From positions 1,054,001 through 1,118,000 of the forward strand of contig CAJSYZ010000011.1 of the NCBI GenBank assembly GCA_910574455.1: 64,000 nucleotides of DNA, given 5' to 3'. The stretch's first letter is position 1. The number at the start of each line of letters is the position of its first letter. The DNA comes from Trichaptum fuscoviolaceum (taxonomy: Eukaryota; Basidiomycota; Agaricomycetes; Hymenochaetales; Trichaptaceae). This document shows, in pieces, positions 62,733 through 64,000 of this stretch. The position numbers and the translations under genes were made by a program. The notes beneath the pieces are model-generated. The model was given only the letters and a program-made list of their open reading frames with translations, was not told the DNA's origin and ran no database searches.

Positions 62733-63285
62733 AATCACAGAAAGGAGACAGAACTTGAAGGTGGGACGAGGTACTTTCGCATGATAGATTCTTATCATGG
62801 AAGGAGGCCCTCGCCGAATGGAGACCTTCCCGCCCTCTTCGCCGACACAATGATCGTCGTCATTCTCATACGTTCATCACAAGTCTTAATTCGGGAAAAA
62901 AGATGGATGTTGCTCAGCTGAACGTAATGTCCTACTTGCAACCGAGGCGGATCCAACATCAATCCTCAATCCCTACTTATAGCTGCAGCAGAATGAAGCA
63001 AGATGTTGAAGAATGGAAATGAAGCAGAATCTGCGTTTCATGCCATGACTCGAGTGTTGAATTGTTGAAGATCGACAGACGGTGGGCCCGTAAATTTTGT
63101 AACAATTACGTATAAAGTACTATGTACTCGTATGCGGGATGCACACCTGCAAAGCGCGTCAGAAGTCTGGTATGAAACAGGTTTTGAAAGGAGTGTACCT
63201 TTGATATACTTAACACATATGCTAAGCGAATCAATTAGGAAGAAGGTGGTAATTGCTATTGCGACAACGTTACCAATGAACAATA
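62733..63285. other. Intergenic, gene H promoter
   Basis: This lies between the gene H start and the 3' end of the TPR gene, both on the minus strand. No gene is seen. Confidence 0.45.
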
Positions 63286-64000
63286 TTACAAGCACCAACC
63301 AATGGCGGTGCCGATATCGCGCACACCTCGAACCTCCGCTAGACTCAACGCGAATATCAAACAATCCCGTTCTCTATCCTTGCGTTCTTGCATGCTGTAC
63401 GATTTTGCCAAAAGATACCATGCCTCTGGAACATCCCAGCCTACTCCACGTGTCAACTCCTCGAGCATACCAGCAGCAAGGTCGACGGCGCCATAAGAGA
63501 TGGACCGAATAGTCGGCGAATTCGAAGTTAGGTATAGATGACATAAATGTATAGTCGCGGCGCAGTCGTCCTGTGAAACGAATAAAGCTTTATGGAAAGA
63601 CTCTATCGCCTTCCCCTCTTCTCCTCTAGAAGAGAAGTATAGCCCGAGCTTGCGGCACGACATGAGTTTTTAATCTTAGATCAAGATGCGCAAAATACTC
63701 ACTTGCACCCAAACACCGACATTCTCACCATCCAGGGTCTCCGCTTCCTGAATCGCCCCGCGAGCTTGGTCGAGCTTCTCTAGGCGTCTAAAGGTCGCCG
63801 CTGACATGAGCCATAAATCACTCAAGAGTTTCCGCTCCCGTGCATTTCGAATACTTCGACTATTACCGTTTTCTTGTGGCTGTGATGGTACGGGAGGTGG
63901 AGGAGGTGACGGAGCTAGAATGGAATTGGTATGTCCCCCCTTATGCGTACGTTGCGATCTCGAGCTAAACGACAAGCGTCTTCTGGAGTGAATAGATGAA
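63286..64000 (-). CDS. YPP1: TPR protein, TTC7/YPP1-like (C-terminal part)
   Basis: The gene enters from the right edge; only the C-terminal part is present. It reads LLSDLWLMSAATFRRLEKLD, QARGAIQEAETLDGENVGVW and, after an intron near 63661-63702, LGLYFSSRGEEGKAIESFHK, then AVDLAAGMLEELTRG, WDVPEAWYLLAKSY and DIGTAIGWCL with a TAA at 63286. Tetratricopeptide repeats with the LAAGMLxxLTRG and VPEAWYxLAK blocks are typical of fungal Ypp1/TTC7, the scaffold that brings phosphatidylinositol 4-kinase (Stt4) to the plasma membrane. A Pro-rich stretch (APSPPPPPVPSQPQ) near the left part of the fragment is probably a loop. Confidence 0.8.

Noticed and set aside
35412..62798. The kinase-dsRBD genes being true eIF2-alpha kinases (PKR or Gcn2 orthologues)
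   Set aside because: The catalytic loop is HGD[LI][RK]G-type and the overall look is TKL-like; I see no Gcn2-type domains. Only the domain combination, not the kinase lineage, resembles PKR.

Overview
The window is nuclear DNA from a filamentous basidiomycete fungus, most likely an agaricomycete (mushroom-forming). The signs are gene-dense DNA with many 45-85 nt spliceosomal introns (GTRNGT donors), a fungal multifunctional pyrimidine-synthesis protein, beta-tubulin, DUF7918- and DUF3433-type proteins, F-box/LRR proteins, a tiny Cys-rich MGxxxSC protein, and TKL-like kinases with an HGD[LI][RK] catalytic loop. I cannot name the species. No tRNA, rRNA, CRISPR array or telomeric repeat was recognised.

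Left part (1-24 kb). An Iec1-like zinc-finger gene runs off the left edge. It is followed by a short-chain dehydrogenase, a DUF7918-like gene, a doubtful small gene, an SLC35G/EamA transporter, a DUF3433 membrane protein, an F-box gene, a secreted alginate-lyase-like protein with a large acidic insertion, a four-exon 55-residue Cys-rich microprotein, a second F-box/LRR gene, and two small membrane-protein genes in tandem.

Middle (24-35 kb). Two housekeeping genes lie here on the minus strand. The first is the CAD-type protein: glutamine amidotransferase, carbamoyl-phosphate synthase, a degenerate dihydroorotase domain and aspartate transcarbamylase. The second is beta-tubulin.

Right part (35.4-62.8 kb). 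This is the most unusual region. Eight consecutive minus-strand genes, called A to H here, encode proteins with tandem double-stranded-RNA-binding domains (dsRBDs). Six of them (A, B, C, D, E, H) carry an N-terminal protein kinase domain with the key catalytic residues present. Two (F, G) have only the dsRBD pair. Kinase plus dsRBDs is the domain combination of vertebrate PKR, but here the order is reversed and the kinase looks TKL-like. I infer a locally amplified family of candidate dsRNA-sensing kinases. D looks like a mosaic of two subfamilies. A, B and D share a 15-bp promoter element at matching distance from the start. C carries a complete 4,954-bp Ty1/copia retrotransposon inside an intron; the element has apparently identical LTRs, a TAAGC target-site duplication and one in-frame stop. 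A PIF/Harbinger-like MITE lies between A and B.

The window ends inside a TTC7/YPP1-like TPR gene.

Gene models were spliced by eye from reading-frame continuity, splice consensus and paralogue comparison. Exon edges in weakly conserved linkers are the least certain part.
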